A stretch of DNA of 64,000 bases from JBFLVT01 sp036804525. Lineage in GTDB: Bacteria > Bacillota > Desulfotomaculia > Desulfotomaculales > JASEER01. Location of the stretch: contig DAIRSE010000008.1 in NCBI GenBank assembly GCA_036804525.1, positions 1-64,000 of the forward strand. Direction: 5' to 3'. Position 1 is the first letter of the stretch. Each line of letters starts with the position of its first letter. The notes beneath the pieces were generated by a model. It searched no databases. It saw nothing but the letters and a program-made list of their open reading frames with translations, and was not told where the DNA came from. Positions 31,480-40,646 of this stretch are shown one piece after another. The position numbers and the translations under genes were made by a program.

Positions 31480-32847
31480 ATGGGCGAGATGACTGGTACA
31501 AGCCGGGATAAAAAGTTGTGTGCAAGCGGACAATGGCTGCTGGTGCTGGTTATTGTTTTGTTTTTCCTGGTTGCGTGCCAGGTTCTTCCGGCCGAAGCCG
31601 TGCCGTTAAACCTCGGGCTTGGCGATCTTATAAATGTTGATGTTGATTTGGCGGAGGGCGGCGGCCTCCTGGATGTTACAGCTGATGTTGATACGGGAGC
31701 TGTTCTTCCAGAGGCCGATACCGGTATCTCAGTGGGGCTGGGCGTTGGCGGTTCGTCCCTTCTTGAAGCCGGCGCGAATATGCAGACCGGTTTGCCGGGT
31801 GGCGAAGAGTCCGGCGGGGCCGGTCTTTCTGCTAGCTTGGCGGCTGTAAACGCCCGGTCGTCCTCACTGGTGGATGTCTCTGCCAGCCTGGATGCGGACT
31901 TAACTGAACTTCCCATAGTGGAGTCCGTATTGCCGAACACTGGCCTCAGTGCGAACCTGGATGCCGGGGCCGGCCTGGGTGCCGACGGCCTTAACGTGGG
32001 CGTTGACACAAGCGCCGACATAGGACTGCAAACCAATCTGCTCACTTCCGGGCTCCTTACGGATACCGTACTGGATGCGGGCCTTGACCTTGGTTTAGGT
32101 GACGGGTTGGACGTCAGCCTGGATGCTGGTGTGGACCTTGGTGGTGAGGTCGGGAGTCCGTTAGGAATCGGCGTTTCAACAGATACCGGACTGGATGCCG
32201 CGCTTGACTTGGGGCTGGGCGACGAAGGCCTGGACGTCGGACTGAACGCTGACCTGGGCATGGATGGTGGGGCCGGCTCCGGTGCACACCTGGATGGCGA
32301 AACGGAGCTGACCGAGACAGTTAGTGAAAAGGGCAGTGAAACCTGTAACGACGGCGAAACTTACAATAGTGAAAATTCTGGTTCCGTCCCCCTGTCGGAT
32401 GAATCCCGGCAGCCTGACGAAAAGTGTTTCGGGGACAAGTCTGAGAAACAAACCAGGGATAATGACAGGGATCGTGATAAGAGCGGCATTGTCTATTCCC
32501 CCGGGGAAAAGCCGGAAATTCTGCTGGATTCTGACCTTAATGGTTTGTGTGTGAATATCAACTCTCTTTTTTGCAATAAAGCAAACCTGGCTCCGGCGGT
32601 CCCCGCCGGCCACGATAATGCTCATCGTTCCCCAGCCATTCCTTGTCCCCCGATTCCTAACACATCGGCCACCACAGCTGCCGGCAGTATAACTGTGGCT
32701 TTGAGTCTGGCAAGCGGAAGCAAAGGCTGGGCCGTATTAGCAGACGGCCTGGCTGCTGTCCCGCTGCTGCCGTCCGGTTGGCTCCCGGATGCTGCGCGTT
32801 GTCAGTACCCTTTACCTGGTATATCTCCATCTGCCCTTCCAGGGTAA
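31480..32847 (+). CDS. Exported repeat protein rich in Asp-Leu-Gly
   Basis: About 455 residues from ATG 31480, seven bases after GCGGGAGG (an upstream TTG 31429 is also open). The N-terminus has an export signal (WLLVLVIVLFFLVACQVLPA) with a possible lipobox LVAC. Residues about 35-270 are a low-complexity array of 'LDxGLDLGLGDGLDV'-like units alternating hydrophobic and Asp/Gly residues, suggestive of a beta-solenoid or Ca2+-binding structure. The C-terminal third is polar and charged, then Pro/Ala-rich, with several Cys. No family recognised; a surface or extracellular-matrix protein is likely (inference). Confidence 0.65.
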   Translation: MGEMTGTSRDKKLCASGQWLLVLVIVLFFLVACQVLPAEAVPLNLGLGDLINVDVDLAEGGGLLDVTADVDTGAVLPEADTGISVGLGVGGSSLLEAGANMQTGLPGGEESGGAGLSASLAAVNARSSSLVDVSASLDADLTELPIVESVLPNTGLSANLDAGAGLGADGLNVGVDTSADIGLQTNLLTSGLLTDTVLDAGLDLGLGDGLDVSLDAGVDLGGEVGSPLGIGVSTDTGLDAALDLGLGDEGLDVGLNADLGMDGGAGSGAHLDGETELTETVSEKGSETCNDGETYNSENSGSVPLSDESRQPDEKCFGDKSEKQTRDNDRDRDKSGIVYSPGEKPEILLDSDLNGLCVNINSLFCNKANLAPAVPAGHDNAHRSPAIPCPPIPNTSATTAAGSITVALSLASGSKGWAVLADGLAAVPLLPSGWLPDAARCQYPLPGISPSALPG

Positions 32848-33126
32848 TGTCTATGCTTCTTTAAGTCCCCCGTTTCTTCACTCATTGCAAACCAGATAAC
32901 GACCTGTCCGGTGGCAGGCTGCGCGGTCTAACGTTAACGGCCTCGCGGTTATTGTCCGCTGCTTGGGTGGTAGCCGGTATTGTCCGTGCCTGCCTCTGAC
33001 CCGCTACGCCGTTCTTGGGCCGGTACCGACCCCCCCTGTCCAAGAAGAGGGATGAGTGCGGCGCGCATGCCGGTTACCACCGGCAGGTCAAACAAAACTT
33101 CGTCAATGTACCTTGGAGGTGTCGGC

Positions 33127-33414
33127 ATGGAAGCTAGAACCTGTTCCCGCTGCGGTCAAGATTGGTATTCGGCAGATACGGTAACAGTGTGGGTATGCTC
33201 CCGGTGCGGCGCAAAAATGCCACCCATTGAAACGATCAAGTGGCCCGGATTTGCAACAACTCTGCCGCCTAAATCGAAAGGAACCGGTGGTGCCGCCGCC
33301 GAGCTGGATAGTGAGTCCCACGAAGTGGCTGACGGTTTGGTAGGAGATAGGGCCGGAGGCAATCCTGCTTCTCTACTTGTTTTCAGGCTGCGTGGTTTGG
33401 AGGAGTATAAGTGA
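33127..33414 (+). CDS. Small zinc-ribbon protein
   Basis: A 95-residue protein from ATG 33127, six bases after TTGGAGGTG. Residues 6-28 hold two CxxC knuckles (CSRCGQDW and VCSRCGAKM) that would bind one zinc. The remainder is Ser/Gly-rich and ends RLRGLEEYK, with the stop overlapping the GTG of the next gene. The pairing with the following MEDS-domain gene suggests joint function, perhaps as a regulator. The 32848-33126 gap has only a short TGCCGG-ttacca-CCGGCA hairpin. Confidence 0.65.
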   Translation: MEARTCSRCGQDWYSADTVTVWVCSRCGAKMPPIETIKWPGFATTLPPKSKGTGGAAAELDSESHEVADGLVGDRAGGNPASLLVFRLRGLEEYK

Positions 33415-34094
33415 GAACCCCTGTCCTTTCGACTGATGGCTTGCATCTGCAGGTCGGTGACCACGTCTGTGTTCTGCATGAGGGAGCAATGCAACGGACT
33501 GCGCTGCTTCTCTTGCTACTCGATAACGGCTTAGCCGATAAAGCAAAATGCCTGTACCTCGTAGATGACTATACGGTATTCTATCAGGCTCCGGAACTAT
33601 TTCGGTTGCTTAAGGATATCAAGCACCTGTATCCCGGCCGGTTGGACTTTGTTAGCCGGGAAGAGTTCTTCCCCGGGGGTAAGTCCTTTGATCCGGACGC
33701 AACTGTCACAATTCTTGGTGAACAGGAATCCCAGGCCTTGAAAGAAGGATACACCAGCCTGCAGGTGGCCGTAGAAATGACCTGGATGCTCAGTTCCGGG
33801 GTAACCCTGGAGCGTATAGTGGATTACGAAAAGAAGTTGAACGCTTACTGCGGAAGAAGCCGATGCGCCGTAGCATGTGCCTATGATCTGCTGCGCTTTC
33901 CGCCAGTGATGCTGGTGAATGCCGTTACGGTTCACCCCCTGGTCCTTGTGCACGGAGCGCTGTGCAATAACATTTACTACATTCCAAATCCCAACCTCCG
34001 CTTGGATCCGTGGGCTTCAGGAACCATTTTGCGCCACTATTTGCAGCAGCTCAAGGAGTGTGCACCCTATCTTAAGCGGGCGCAAAAGAAATAA
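33411..34094 (+). CDS. MEDS/DcmR-like sensory domain protein
   Basis: A 227-residue protein that starts at GTG 33411 inside the stop of the zinc-ribbon gene. The beginning LQVGDHVCVLHEGAMQRTAL and the following LYLVDDYTV resemble the MEDS domain, a KaiC/RecA-derived sensory module of DcmR-type regulators and kinases of methylotrophs and methanogens. A conserved-looking Cys/Ala cluster (CGRSRCAVACAYDLL) lies near residue 150. It has no DNA-binding domain itself; the zinc-ribbon partner could supply one. Confidence 0.65.
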   Translation: MRTPVLSTDGLHLQVGDHVCVLHEGAMQRTALLLLLLDNGLADKAKCLYLVDDYTVFYQAPELFRLLKDIKHLYPGRLDFVSREEFFPGGKSFDPDATVTILGEQESQALKEGYTSLQVAVEMTWMLSSGVTLERIVDYEKKLNAYCGRSRCAVACAYDLLRFPPVMLVNAVTVHPLVLVHGALCNNIYYIPNPNLRLDPWASGTILRHYLQQLKECAPYLKRAQKK

Positions 34095-34107
34095 ACGCAG
34101 GCGGCGA

Positions 34108-34142
34108 GAAAGCGGTGCCCCTCCTAAAGGGGCACCGCTTTC
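34108..34142 (+). terminator. Rho-independent terminator after MEDS gene
   Basis: GAAAGCGGTGCCCC-tcct-AAAGGGGCACCGCTTTC forms a near-perfect stem and ends the zinc-ribbon/MEDS operon. Confidence 0.75.
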
Positions 34143-34269
34143 ACCATCGGCTTTTGGCGGCCCGGGCAATATTCTTAGGAGCAGCTTTGCTGAAGGAGTA
34201 TGGGCGGTCTCCAGGTAATATTTATACTGCCCGAAGCCTTCCTTAGACTTTCGCGGGGGCGGTGTCCTA

Positions 34270-34583
34270 TTGAGGCCGGTAACCCTTATACTCTGTCTTT
34301 TAGCACTTCTAATTCTTCTTGTCCCGGGTTACGCCCGGGCTTCGTATTCGGGCACGGTGGTTCACGCACCCTCTACTTACCCGGCCAACATCCGGAATGC
34401 CGCCCGGGCCGCGAGACTGGTCAACTGCCAGGTTATCTTCCCGGGGCAGGTCTTCTCGTTCAATGCCGCTGTCGGGCCCCGTACCGTCGCCAACGGTTTC
34501 ATTCCGGGGAAAACAATTATTAACGGGAACTCTGTCTACACCGACGTGGGCTCCGGCATCTGCCGGACCGCCAGCGCTTTTTA
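34270..34583 (+). pseudogene. Truncated VanW-domain protein
   Basis: From TTG 34270 the product has a signal peptide (LILCLLALLILLVPGYARA) followed by the first half of a VanW domain: YPANIRNAARAARLVNCQVI, then FPGQVFSFNAAVGPRTVANG and DVGSGICRTASAFY. Normally the GGGICQVASTLYNAxL segment continues for another 80 residues or more; here the frame enters the 3' end of an oppositely oriented acidic-protein gene and yields only poly-Ser. It is probably cut by a rearrangement. Confidence 0.65.
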
Positions 34584-34895
34584 TTCTCCCTTATCCTCTT
34601 CGTCATCCTCTTCTTCGTCTTCTTCTCCGTAACCGACCCCTACGCTGCCGCCCTCGTATTCTTCTTCTTCCTCATCCTCGTCTTCCTCATCCAGCTTTTC
34701 TTCTTCGTGCTCAACATACTGCAACTCTTCGTCCGCTTCAACCACCGCCCTGTAAATTATCTTGTACATTTCACCTGCCGTGGCGGCCACTTCAAGCGGA
34801 TCATGGTTTGCGGAGAGCTGATTCAGGGATAGTTTTTCGATACAGGCTTTGGCCAGTTCAGCAGCGGCTTCAACCTGTTCGTCGCGAACTGACAC
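34581..34895 (-). CDS. Highly acidic protein with Glu/Asp-rich tail
   Basis: A 104-residue protein from GTG 34895, preceded by AAAGGAGGTG. The N-terminal half is a regular helical domain (VEAAAELAKACIEKLSLNQL; AATAGEMYKIIYRAVVEADE). The C-terminal half is almost entirely Glu/Asp/Tyr/Gly. I recognise no family. The low-complexity tail abuts and probably truncated the VanW fragment on the other strand. Acidic tails of this kind can bind divalent cations or basic proteins (inference). The 34896-35201 gap contains nothing recognisable. Confidence 0.6.
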   Translation of the reverse strand: MSVRDEQVEAAAELAKACIEKLSLNQLSANHDPLEVAATAGEMYKIIYRAVVEADEELQYVEHEEEKLDEEDEDEEEEEYEGGSVGVGYGEEDEEEDDEEDKGE

Positions 34896-35201
34896 GGCTT
34901 CACCTCCTTTAGTCTGGCAACGGTAAGCGTTAACCGGGATTAATATAAGTATTCAATGCGGGGGGAGAAACACCTGTAAAGCTATGAGGACGCTCCTTAT
35001 TAGTAACTCATCATTTCCCAGGGGACGGTTATAGCTACGGCGGGGAAGAGACATTAAAATAGAAGAAAAATTAGGAAGGGTCCATGGCCGCGGGGAAGAA
35101 GACAAAGATTGTTACGTTGAGACATGCTTGGTCTTATTTGTAAACAGTGTGAAGCATCGAAATATTAACGGCAAAGAAAGCCTGGAGGTGCATCGCCATA
35201 A

Positions 35202-35423
35202 ATGTCGTTGGTGAAGGTTAAGAACTTCCCCAGTAGGATGTTTGCGGAGCAGGCTCGGGAAATGCTCGAACGAGAAGGTATTCCGGCGGTTATTAAGTCT
35301 CCGGACGCCGGCATACTTGGTACGACCGGGTCGTGGGTGGTTCAGGGAGCGGATTTGTACGTGCCCGAAGAATTTGCAGAAAGAGCTTATGAACTGGTGA
35401 CTGTTATCTTCGATGGATGGTAG
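35202..35423 (+). CDS. DUF2007 domain protein (putative signal transducer)
   Basis: A 73-residue protein from ATG 35202 after TGGAGGTG. It matches the DUF2007 pattern throughout: VKVKNFPSRMFAEQAREMLE at the start, IPAVIKSPDAGILG in the middle, and LYVPEEFAERAYELV. The fold resembles a GlnB-like ferredoxin-type domain and is annotated as a putative signal-transducing protein of unknown function. Confidence 0.8.
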   Translation: MSLVKVKNFPSRMFAEQAREMLEREGIPAVIKSPDAGILGTTGSWVVQGADLYVPEEFAERAYELVTVIFDGW

Positions 35424-35447
35424 GGTGAGGTCAGCCTAAAAGGGAGA

Positions 35448-35600
35448 TCAACTACCGGTACGTAATCCGGCATCTTTAAGCAATTGCCCCAGTTTGCGGA
35501 AGTCATCCTCAATGACGGGTTCCAGGTTGCGCTGATAGATTACACGGGCCGGGTGAAACAAGGGGAAGGCTATAGCCTTGGGATTCAAGGAGTTGATCCG
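35448..35600 (-). pseudogene. Family-4 uracil-DNA glycosylase, C-terminal remnant
   Basis: The minus-strand frame reads AFPLFHPARVIYQRNLEPVI then EDDFRKLGQLLKDAG before a stop. In UdgA-type enzymes the motif (T/L)(Y/F)HPAAxL, with the catalytic His, is followed by a helix 'xxxxEDxxKLxxxL' as here. The upstream part of the domain is absent; the sequence before it does not fit the family. A gene tail. Confidence 0.6.
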
Positions 35601-35696
35601 GGACCGTCGAATAGGCTTTAATGGTAAAGACTTCGTCCCAGCAGCCATGTGGTCCTTGCTGTACCAAAAACAGAACGAAACGGAGCAGAGGATACA

Positions 35697-36683
35697 GTGG
35701 GAAAATTGCTGTCTTCATCTTCCAGCAGTGTGCCGGCGGGTTCCACCATCCCGTGGGCTGGGCTTATCCACCTTTTTATCGTCTACGTGGTTTGGGGGAG
35801 CACTTACCTGGCGATCCGGGTGGCGGTCCGTGAGGGTGCGGGGTTTCCGCCGTTTGCGTTGGGCGCCTCGCGCGTTCTCCTTGCCGGGGGGCTGCTCATC
35901 CTGTGGGCGGTACTGACGCGAAACCGTTGGCGGCCAACCCCGAAGGAGTTGGCCGTGCTGGCGGCCACGGGGCTCCTGCTCTGGACAGGAGGAAACGGCA
36001 TGGTTAACTGGGCCGAGCAGCGCGCCGATTCGGGGTACGCCGCCCTGCTAGTCGGGTCGCTGCCGATCTGGGTAGCCTTAATCGAGGCTATCCTTGACCG
36101 GCGACTGCCGTCCTTGCTCTTTGTATTTTCGCTTCTGGTCGGATTTGCCGGCGTGGGCTTGCTGACCCTTCCGGTACTGTCTACAGGCACAAGATCGGAT
36201 ATTCTGTCAGTACTGGCGCTGATCCTTGCTCCGATCTGCTGGGGCCTGGGGTCGATCATCCAGCAGCGCCGCCCCGTTGAGCTTACGGTTCCTGTGTGTT
36301 CCGGGTACCAGCACCTTTTCGGAGGCTTCGGATTTTTGGTGTTGACGATCGCCACGGGTGAGCCGCTTCCAAACCCCACGCCGGAAGCCTGGCTGGCCTG
36401 GGGATACCTGCTTGTCTTCGGCTCTCTCATCGCCTTTACTTCGTTCATTATGGCCATCCGCCTCCTCCCGATGAACATCGTCATGACCTACCCCTATGTT
36501 AATCCGGTGATTGCGGTGATCCTGGGCTGGCTCATCCTGGGTGAGGAGATCACGGCGACGACCATCAGCGGTATGCTTCTCGTCCTGCTCGGGGTGGCCG
36601 GGGTTTTCCGTGACCGGTACCGGATGCCTCCGAAAGCAACCGGGCGGCCGGAGCAGGTTACGGCCGTAAAAGCAACACGGTAG
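35697..36683 (+). CDS. EamA family (DMT) transporter
   Basis: About 328 residues from GTG 35697 (AGCAGAGG upstream; an ATG at 35649 is open but without ribosome site). Ten predicted membrane spans form two EamA repeats. The first begins YVVWGSTYLAIRVAVREGAG and contains PFALGASRVLLAGG; the second ends LLPMNIVMTYPYVNPVIAVI and LGWLILGEEIT. EamA proteins export small metabolites such as amino acids or purine bases. No operon partner. Confidence 0.88.
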   Translation: MGKLLSSSSSSVPAGSTIPWAGLIHLFIVYVVWGSTYLAIRVAVREGAGFPPFALGASRVLLAGGLLILWAVLTRNRWRPTPKELAVLAATGLLLWTGGNGMVNWAEQRADSGYAALLVGSLPIWVALIEAILDRRLPSLLFVFSLLVGFAGVGLLTLPVLSTGTRSDILSVLALILAPICWGLGSIIQQRRPVELTVPVCSGYQHLFGGFGFLVLTIATGEPLPNPTPEAWLAWGYLLVFGSLIAFTSFIMAIRLLPMNIVMTYPYVNPVIAVILGWLILGEEITATTISGMLLVLLGVAGVFRDRYRMPPKATGRPEQVTAVKATR

Positions 36684-36706
36684 TACCACCGGTTAAAGGG
36701 GAAGAT

Positions 36707-37819
36707 TCAGGGCTTCTCCAGGATCAGGATGTATTCGTGCTTAAAGACGTAGAAGCCGCCCAGCAGGGCGCGGTAGCGCCAGAGTTCTTTCTGGCTGCGC
36801 TTGCTTTTGGTTTGTTCAAAGTTCTTCACGACGATGCTTTTTAGCTTTAAGCCCCGGCTCATCGCTTCCTGCATGCAGTAAAAACCCAGCGGGATCCACT
36901 CTCTTTTGCTGTACTTGTCCCCGATGACGATGCCCACGTAACGTCCTTTGCGCAAAAGCGGCAGGGTGTTGTCGAGCACGGCCCCGAACATCTGTAGAAA
37001 ATCTTCTGTTGATTGGGCATTGGAAAGATCGTTTGGGTCCGACGTAAATTGAATAATGTCGTGATACGGGGGGTGCATAAGGTAGAGGTCGACAGCATCA
37101 AACCCCATATCATGAATCAGCGTTTTAAAGTCAAAGCACCTGCTGTCTCCCGCTTCGACCCGGGTGGTGACGTTGTGGGGATTCTCTTCGGCCGCGATCA
37201 GCTCGCGGGCTTTCTCAACGGTAGCCGGGTTGATCTCGACACCGGCGCCGTGTCGGCCCAGCCTCCGGCACTCGATCAGCGTGGTGCCGCTGCCCGCAAA
37301 GGGGTCGACGACCAGGTCTCCCTTCCTGGTGTAACGCAGCATAAGCTGGCGGGGGATCTGGGGAATATAGTTGCCCCAGTACCATCCCAGGTGAGCTCCG
37401 GATTGGTCGCGGCGGTCGATGTTCCACAAGCTGTCGGTGATGATCTCGTCGTAGTCCTTCCAGCGGCGGAGATTGATGTCGTTGATTCTGCCGGTCTTAG
37501 CTTCGGTCAGGCTCTTTTTTAAGCGTTGGGCATAGTAGTAAGCCCGCTCGTACGTATAGGCATCCAGGATCTGCTGGAGTTCTTCAAGAAGGGGCTTGAG
37601 CTTCAAAAGTATGCCTTCCCCGTTAGTGTTTACCAGTTCATCGTCCAACACCTCGACAATTCTTTTAAGATTCGCCGCCCTGGCCTTGAGGCCGGCAATA
37701 TCCGGTTGGTTCAGGATGGCATCAATCAGCTGCAGCAATCTGTTTTTGTCGGCAGAAATATACTCGCTGTCATCGCGGCCAATGATTTTGCCGTTGAAAG
37801 TGTGCATGCTGTTCCCCAT
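36707..37819 (-). CDS. Orphan DNA methyltransferase (N6A/N4C type)
   Basis: About 370 residues from ATG 37819 with AGGAAG upstream; a longer frame from 37984 has no good ribosome site. The N-terminal 140 residues are helical. Motif I, VVDPFAGSGTTLIECRRLGR, binds SAM and is followed by the catalytic motif IV, LMHPPYHD, an (S/N/D)PPY variant with His. The C-terminus holds a basic region (FEQTKSKRSQKELWRYRALL) that may recognise DNA. No restriction endonuclease is adjacent, so it looks like an orphan modification enzyme. The HPPY motif fits amino-methyltransferases; target base unknown. Confidence 0.8.
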   Translation of the reverse strand: MGNSMHTFNGKIIGRDDSEYISADKNRLLQLIDAILNQPDIAGLKARAANLKRIVEVLDDELVNTNGEGILLKLKPLLEELQQILDAYTYERAYYYAQRLKKSLTEAKTGRINDINLRRWKDYDEIITDSLWNIDRRDQSGAHLGWYWGNYIPQIPRQLMLRYTRKGDLVVDPFAGSGTTLIECRRLGRHGAGVEINPATVEKARELIAAEENPHNVTTRVEAGDSRCFDFKTLIHDMGFDAVDLYLMHPPYHDIIQFTSDPNDLSNAQSTEDFLQMFGAVLDNTLPLLRKGRYVGIVIGDKYSKREWIPLGFYCMQEAMSRGLKLKSIVVKNFEQTKSKRSQKELWRYRALLGGFYVFKHEYILILEKP

Positions 37820-38035
37820 TATCGTCTTCCTACTTAGGATTTGCTGCTTAACGATTCGGCGGCGATCAGTCTGCATCCTTCCTGGAAGCCTGAATAGCGG
37901 TCCATCGGCTGAAGAGAAAGACCGCCGGCATTGCAGGGTTTGGCTGCAGGCGCCCCATTTTTGCGTATTGAGCAGGTATTTCATACGACAGCAAGAATAG
38001 TAAGGGCATCCATATCTTTTGGGGGAGAGGAGAAA

Positions 38036-39034
38036 GTGTCCAGAAGGTTTCTTGCTGTCTTAGTCTTACTGTCTGCATTCTTGCTGCTCCTGGCCGGCTG
38101 CGGCGGCGGGAAAGAACCGTCCAAAGCGGAGCCGGTGAAGTTCAAGCTTGCGCACTGCACGTGGGTAGGCTATGCGCCGCTTTATATTGCCCAGGAAAAG
38201 GGCTTCTTCGCCAAGTATAACATTGCGCCGGAATTGGTTATTATCGAGGACGAGTCCCAGTATGCGGGAGCTCTGGCCTCAGGCCAGATCCAGGCTTTGG
38301 GCAACGTTTTGGACCGGGAAGTCATCCATTTTGCCAAGGGAACACCGGAGAAATTCATCTTTGCGATGGACGAGTCAGCCGGCGGTGACGGTATTATCGC
38401 CAAAAAGGAGATCACCAGAGTAGAGGATCTGAAGGGCGCTACGGTGGGATTGGACAAGTCTTCGACCTCGTATTTCTTCTTCCTCACGGTGCTGGATAAG
38501 TACGGCCTTAAGGAAGAGGACGTCACCATCCAGGAGATGGGCGCCGGCGACGCCGGAGCCGCTTTCGTAGCCGGGAAACTGGATGCGGCGGTCACCTGGG
38601 AACCCTGGCTGAGCAATGCCTCGCAGCGCGAGGGCGGCCACGTGCTGGTCAACAGTAAGGACTTCCCGCGGACCATTGTCGACGTCATCGTGATGCGCGA
38701 GGACTTTGTGAAGGAACACCCGGAAGCGGCAACCGGACTGGCGGCGGCCTGGTTTGACGCCATCGACTACTACCGGCAGCACGTCGACGAGGGCAACGAG
38801 ATCATGGCGAAAGCCCTTGGGCTGGGGACCGAAGAAGTTGCCGAGATGGCCCGGGGCGTACAGTTCTTCGGCAGAGAAGAGAACCTGGCTTTCTTTGATG
38901 AAGCTGCGGACGACGGTGTTTTCAATGTGGCGGAGCGTGCGGTAAGGTTCTGGACGGAGAAAGGCATTATCGACAAGGCGTTTGATCTTACCGCCTTGAT
39001 AGACAACCGGTTCGTTAAAGAGGCGGCAGAATAG
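38036..39034 (+). CDS. ABC transporter substrate-binding lipoprotein (NitT/TauT family)
   Basis: About 332 residues from GTG 38036, which follows GGAGAGGAG. The signal peptide ends in a lipobox LAGC (Cys22). The mature domain is NMT1/SsuA-like: WVGYAPLYIAQEKGFFAKYN at the start, SGQIQALGNVLDREVIHFAK and DAAVTWEPWLSNAS. Members bind nitrate, sulfonates, taurine or thiamine precursors; the sequence does not tell me which. It starts the three-gene importer, with the permease 2 bases downstream. Confidence 0.87.
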   Translation: MSRRFLAVLVLLSAFLLLLAGCGGGKEPSKAEPVKFKLAHCTWVGYAPLYIAQEKGFFAKYNIAPELVIIEDESQYAGALASGQIQALGNVLDREVIHFAKGTPEKFIFAMDESAGGDGIIAKKEITRVEDLKGATVGLDKSSTSYFFFLTVLDKYGLKEEDVTIQEMGAGDAGAAFVAGKLDAAVTWEPWLSNASQREGGHVLVNSKDFPRTIVDVIVMREDFVKEHPEAATGLAAAWFDAIDYYRQHVDEGNEIMAKALGLGTEEVAEMARGVQFFGREENLAFFDEAADDGVFNVAERAVRFWTEKGIIDKAFDLTALIDNRFVKEAAE

Positions 39035-39035
39035 A

Positions 39036-39830
39036 GTGTTAAGAAAGCAGATCGTCCCGATTCAATTGAAGACAAGTGGGGCTTTAACCCTGCTTTCTTT
39101 TTTGTTGCTGGCAATTGCGTGGTGCGGGCTTTCATACGGGGGCGCGGTTAAGGACGTATTCTTGCCGACACCGGACGAAGTGCTCCGGGCTTTTGGCAAA
39201 ATGCACGCCGAAGGGATCCTGATCCCCTACACCCTTGCCAGCCTTTATCGCGTCGTGGTGGGGTGGGCGCTGGCCGTAATTGTGGCCGTTCCCCTTGGCA
39301 TATTGATCAGTACCTCGATGAGAGTCGAGGCGTTGTGCGAGCCGGTGATCGATTTCGCCCGTTACCTGCCGGTGGTGGCGCTGGTACCCCTGACCATCCT
39401 TTACTTCGGCATCGGGGACGTGCAGAAGTTCGCGATCATTTTTCTGGGCACCTTTTTCCAGCTTGTGCTCATGGTCAGTGACGCGGTCAATAAGGTGCCC
39501 CGGGATCTGCTGCGGGCGGCTGCCACCCTGGGAGCCAGCAGGAGACAGACTTACCTGATGGTGCTGCTGCCGGCCTCGCTTCCGGGGATAATGGACAGCT
39601 TGCGCATCACCATCGGCTGGGCCTGGACATACCTGGTGGTTGCTGAACTGGTGGCCGCGAACTCGGGCCTGGGGTACATGATTTTACGGGCGCAGCGCTT
39701 TCTGGCCATCGACCGCATTTTTGCCGGCCTGGTGATTATCGGGCTGTTAGGCCTGGCGACGGACTGCTTTTTTAAGTGGTTGACCAGGGTGGCTGTGCCC
39801 TGGAGTGAAAAAGTAGGTGATCGGCCATAA
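39036..39830 (+). CDS. ABC transporter permease (SsuC/TauC family)
   Basis: A 264-residue permease with six spans. The central EAA loop (VPRDLLRAAATLGASRRQTY) and the preceding AIIFLGTFFQLVLMVSDAVN are characteristic of NitT/TauT permeases. C-terminal spans end near KWLTRVAVPWSEK. It begins directly after the substrate-binding gene and is followed immediately by the ATPase gene. Confidence 0.9.
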   Translation: MLRKQIVPIQLKTSGALTLLSFLLLAIAWCGLSYGGAVKDVFLPTPDEVLRAFGKMHAEGILIPYTLASLYRVVVGWALAVIVAVPLGILISTSMRVEALCEPVIDFARYLPVVALVPLTILYFGIGDVQKFAIIFLGTFFQLVLMVSDAVNKVPRDLLRAAATLGASRRQTYLMVLLPASLPGIMDSLRITIGWAWTYLVVAELVAANSGLGYMILRAQRFLAIDRIFAGLVIIGLLGLATDCFFKWLTRVAVPWSEKVGDRP

Positions 39831-39841
39831 GTAAGCTGGTT

Positions 39842-40606
39842 TTGCGGAAAGTCAGCAAAATGTTTGGGGATCTCCGCCATCCGGTGCACGCCCTGGCGGA
39901 AATCGACCTGGAGGTTGCGGAGAACGAGTTGGCGGTAATTGTCGGGCCCAGTGGTTGCGGCAAGTCTACGCTGCTTAATATCGTCGCCGGGCTGGACAGG
40001 GCCAGCAGCGGTTCGGTATTGATGAACGGTGTCGAGATTACCGGACCGGGAGCCGACCGGGGAATGGTGTTTCAGTCCTATACGCTTTTCCCATGGTTGA
40101 CGGTGCGGAAGAACGTGGAATTCGGCCTGAGGATTAAAGGCATCCCTTCCGGGGAGCGACGGGAAACAGCCCTGCGCTATATCAGACTCGTAGGTCTTGC
40201 CGGGTTCGAAAACGCTCTCCCCAAAACACTCTCGGGAGGGATGAAACAGCGGGTGGCTATCGCCCGGGTGCTGGCCAACCGGCCGGAAATACTGCTGATG
40301 GACGAGCCTTTCGGCGCCCTGGACGCCCAAACCAGAGTGGCGATGCAGGACCTGCTGCTGTCGGTCTGGGAGAAGGAGAAGACGACGGTGCTATTCATCA
40401 CCCACGACATCGACGAAGCGGTGCTGCTGGCCGATACCGTTTACGTCATGTCCCGCCGGCCCGGACGCATCAGGACCAGACTGAAAGTGGGGATCCCGCG
40501 CCCGCGGGACCATCGCGTCACGGTGTCTCCGGCGTTTACCTCCATCAAGAAAGAAATCATGGAGATGTTGTGGGAAGAAGGCCAGGGCCTGAGCATTCGG
40601 GAGTAG
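39842..40606 (+). CDS. ABC transporter ATPase (SsuB/TauB family)
   Basis: About 254 residues. Walker A is GPSGCGKSTLLNIVAGL, Q-loop is MVFQSYTLFPWLTVRKNVEF, signature LSGGMKQRVAIARVLANRP and Walker B EILLMDEPFGALDAQTR, all typical of nitrate/sulfonate importers. I chose TTG 39842; the frame is open upstream (ISKLVLRK) but with no standard start before the permease stop. It energises uptake through the permease encoded just before. Confidence 0.88.
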   Translation: MRKVSKMFGDLRHPVHALAEIDLEVAENELAVIVGPSGCGKSTLLNIVAGLDRASSGSVLMNGVEITGPGADRGMVFQSYTLFPWLTVRKNVEFGLRIKGIPSGERRETALRYIRLVGLAGFENALPKTLSGGMKQRVAIARVLANRPEILLMDEPFGALDAQTRVAMQDLLLSVWEKEKTTVLFITHDIDEAVLLADTVYVMSRRPGRIRTRLKVGIPRPRDHRVTVSPAFTSIKKEIMEMLWEEGQGLSIRE

Positions 40607-40646
40607 GAACCGGAATCACGGGGGAAAGGGGGGCGCGGGTGGAACG

